25,870 nt of DNA from Ascoidea tarda (nom. inval.) (lineage: Eukaryota; Ascomycota; Saccharomycetes; Ascoideales; Ascoideaceae), in contig JAKTTS010000201.1 of NCBI GenBank assembly GCA_030560485.1, forward strand, positions 1 to 25,870, given 5' to 3'. The notes under the pieces were generated by a model. It ran no database searches and was not told the origin of the DNA. It saw only the letters and a program-made list of their open reading frames with translations. Made by a program: the position numbers and the translations under genes. Below are positions 24,848 to 25,870 of this stretch, piece by piece. Numbering within the stretch: position 1 is the first letter of the stretch; the number at the start of each line of letters is the position of its first letter.

Positions 24848-25870
24848 ATGGAGTTCCACCATCCTGTTCGCGACCATCCTGTTCGCGACCATCCTTCCTA
24901 CTCTTACTCATCCACCCATGAGGCTACTCCTCCAACAAAAAATGAGTCTTCTTCCTTTGATTCCCACAGCTTCTCCTCATTCCCTTCTCCCACTTCCATT
25001 ACCTCTCCTTCTAAATCTTCAAAGAAACATAAAATTATGAAACACATCTTCTCTTTCATTTTCTTTTCCACTTTAGTTTATTTCTACTGTGCTGTTGGTG
25101 GTAACTCTCTGCCCTCTTCCAGTCCCATATCTAAAATTTCCTCATCAAAAAAAAACGTTATATTTATGGTCTCTGACGGTATGGGCCCAGCTTCTCTATC
25201 ACTTACAAGATCCTTTAGACAATTCAGAGACAATCTAAACTACGATGATATTCTATTGCTAGACAAACATCAAATTGGTGTTTCCAGAACAAGATCAAAC
25301 AACTCTTTAGTAACAGATTCTGCTGCTGGTGCTGATGTCTTTTCTTGTGGCTTGAAATCTTATAATGGCGCCATTGGTGTTGATCCTTTTAAAAACCCAT
25401 GTGGCACTGTTCTAGAAGCTGCCAAATTAGATGGTTATAAAACAGGTTTGGTTGTCACCACCAGAATAACTGATGCTACTCCTGCTGCCTTTTCCGCTCA
25501 TGTTGATTACAGATTTCAAGAAGATCAAATCGCTGAACACCAGCTCGGGTATTATCCTCTTGGTAGAGTGGTTGATTTGATTATCGGTGGTGGAAGATGT
25601 CACTTTTACCCAAAAAACACACACACTCCCTTTAATGATGGTTTTGGTGATGCTGGTTGCAGATCTGATAATAGAAATTTAATTCAAGAAGCCATTAATG
25701 ATGGTTGGTCGTATGTTGGAGACCGTGCTGGTTTTGACTCCTTACAATATGGAAACAACGTCACCTTCCCTCTCTTAGCTCTCTTAGCTGATACTGACAT
25801 TCCTTACGACATTGATAGGAATTCATCAATTCACCCTTCTTTAGCTGAACAAACTCTCACTTCCTTAACC
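24848..25870 (+). CDS. PHO8: Vacuolar alkaline phosphatase Pho8, N-terminal 341 residues (runs off the window)
   Basis: Pho8 is a type II membrane phosphatase delivered to the vacuole by the AP-3 route, where it removes phosphate from many esters. The start ATG at 24848 gives a cytosolic tail of about 62 residues, rich in Ser, Pro and His. One membrane anchor follows at about 64-82 (KHIFSFIFFSTLVYFYCAV), then the catalytic domain. NVIFMVSDGMGPASLS holds the metal-binding Asp110. NNSLVTDSAAGADVFSCG holds the nucleophile Ser158. TTRITDATPAAFSAHVDYR holds the Thr and His metal ligands. LIIGGGRCHF follows. These match the alkaline phosphatase family closely. The sequence ends in frame at 25870, before the C-terminal metal-binding motifs. 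The tail has a duplicated HPVRD unit from a 15-base tandem repeat. Confidence 0.92.
   Translation, partial: MEFHHPVRDHPVRDHPSYSYSSTHEATPPTKNESSSFDSHSFSSFPSPTSITSPSKSSKKHKIMKHIFSFIFFSTLVYFYCAVGGNSLPSSSPISKISSSKKNVIFMVSDGMGPASLSLTRSFRQFRDNLNYDDILLLDKHQIGVSRTRSNNSLVTDSAAGADVFSCGLKSYNGAIGVDPFKNPCGTVLEAAKLDGYKTGLVVTTRITDATPAAFSAHVDYRFQEDQIAEHQLGYYPLGRVVDLIIGGGRCHFYPKNTHTPFNDGFGDAGCRSDNRNLIQEAINDGWSYVGDRAGFDSLQYGNNVTFPLLALLADTDIPYDIDRNSSIHPSLAEQTLTSLT
24858..24894 (+). repeat. Tandem 15-base duplication in the PHO8 tail
   Basis: ACCATCCTGTTCGCG occurs twice head to tail, giving HPVRDHPVRDHP in the cytosolic tail of Pho8. Confidence 0.85.

Overview
The window looks like a chromosomal segment of a budding yeast (Saccharomycotina). 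The evidence is recognisable yeast housekeeping genes (SEC72, a UBX2/UBX3-type gene, prefoldin subunit 5, SEC17, a YCR090C/CZIB-type gene, PHO8), an AT-rich sequence, mostly intron-less genes, and one short intron in SEC17 with a GTATGT donor and a TACTAAC branch point. A few CTG codons fall at hydrophobic positions of conserved proteins, which favours reading CTG as leucine. I cannot name the species.

The window has two halves. Bases 1 to about 12,000 are gene-poor and AT-rich. Only one gene there looks whole: a small uncharacterised fungal protein at 10440-10814 with a clear TATA box. The rest holds decayed genes found by joining broken frames: two leucine-rich-repeat (LRR) relics (about 60-660 and 7811-8800), an amino-acid permease with one frameshift in an A7 run (2209-3736), an aminoglycoside-phosphotransferase-like kinase (5985-6600), a protein-kinase-like relic (11039-11400), and three unidentified coding relics (4842-5141, 7221-7695, 9535-9850). 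Permeases, small-molecule kinases and repeat proteins are typical of fast-turnover accessory DNA in yeasts.

Bases 12,000 to 25,870 are ordinary gene-dense yeast DNA. In order: SEC72 (-) and a UBX/FAF2-type ERAD gene (+) from a shared promoter; a tiny predicted GPI-anchored protein (-) and prefoldin subunit 5 (+) from another; a YHR131C/YNL144C-type PH-domain protein (-); a GC-rich 1 kb stretch leading into intron-containing SEC17 (+); a bacterial-type PI-specific phospholipase C (-); and a YCR090C/CZIB-type zinc protein (-) divergent from PHO8 (+), which runs off the end. The promoter between the last two carries a high-affinity-type Pho4 site (GCACGTGGG), which fits phosphate control of PHO8.

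Several of these proteins are much longer than their S. cerevisiae counterparts because of Asn/Ser/Lys-rich insertions. I found no tRNA, rRNA, CRISPR array, transposon with recognisable ends, or viral element.
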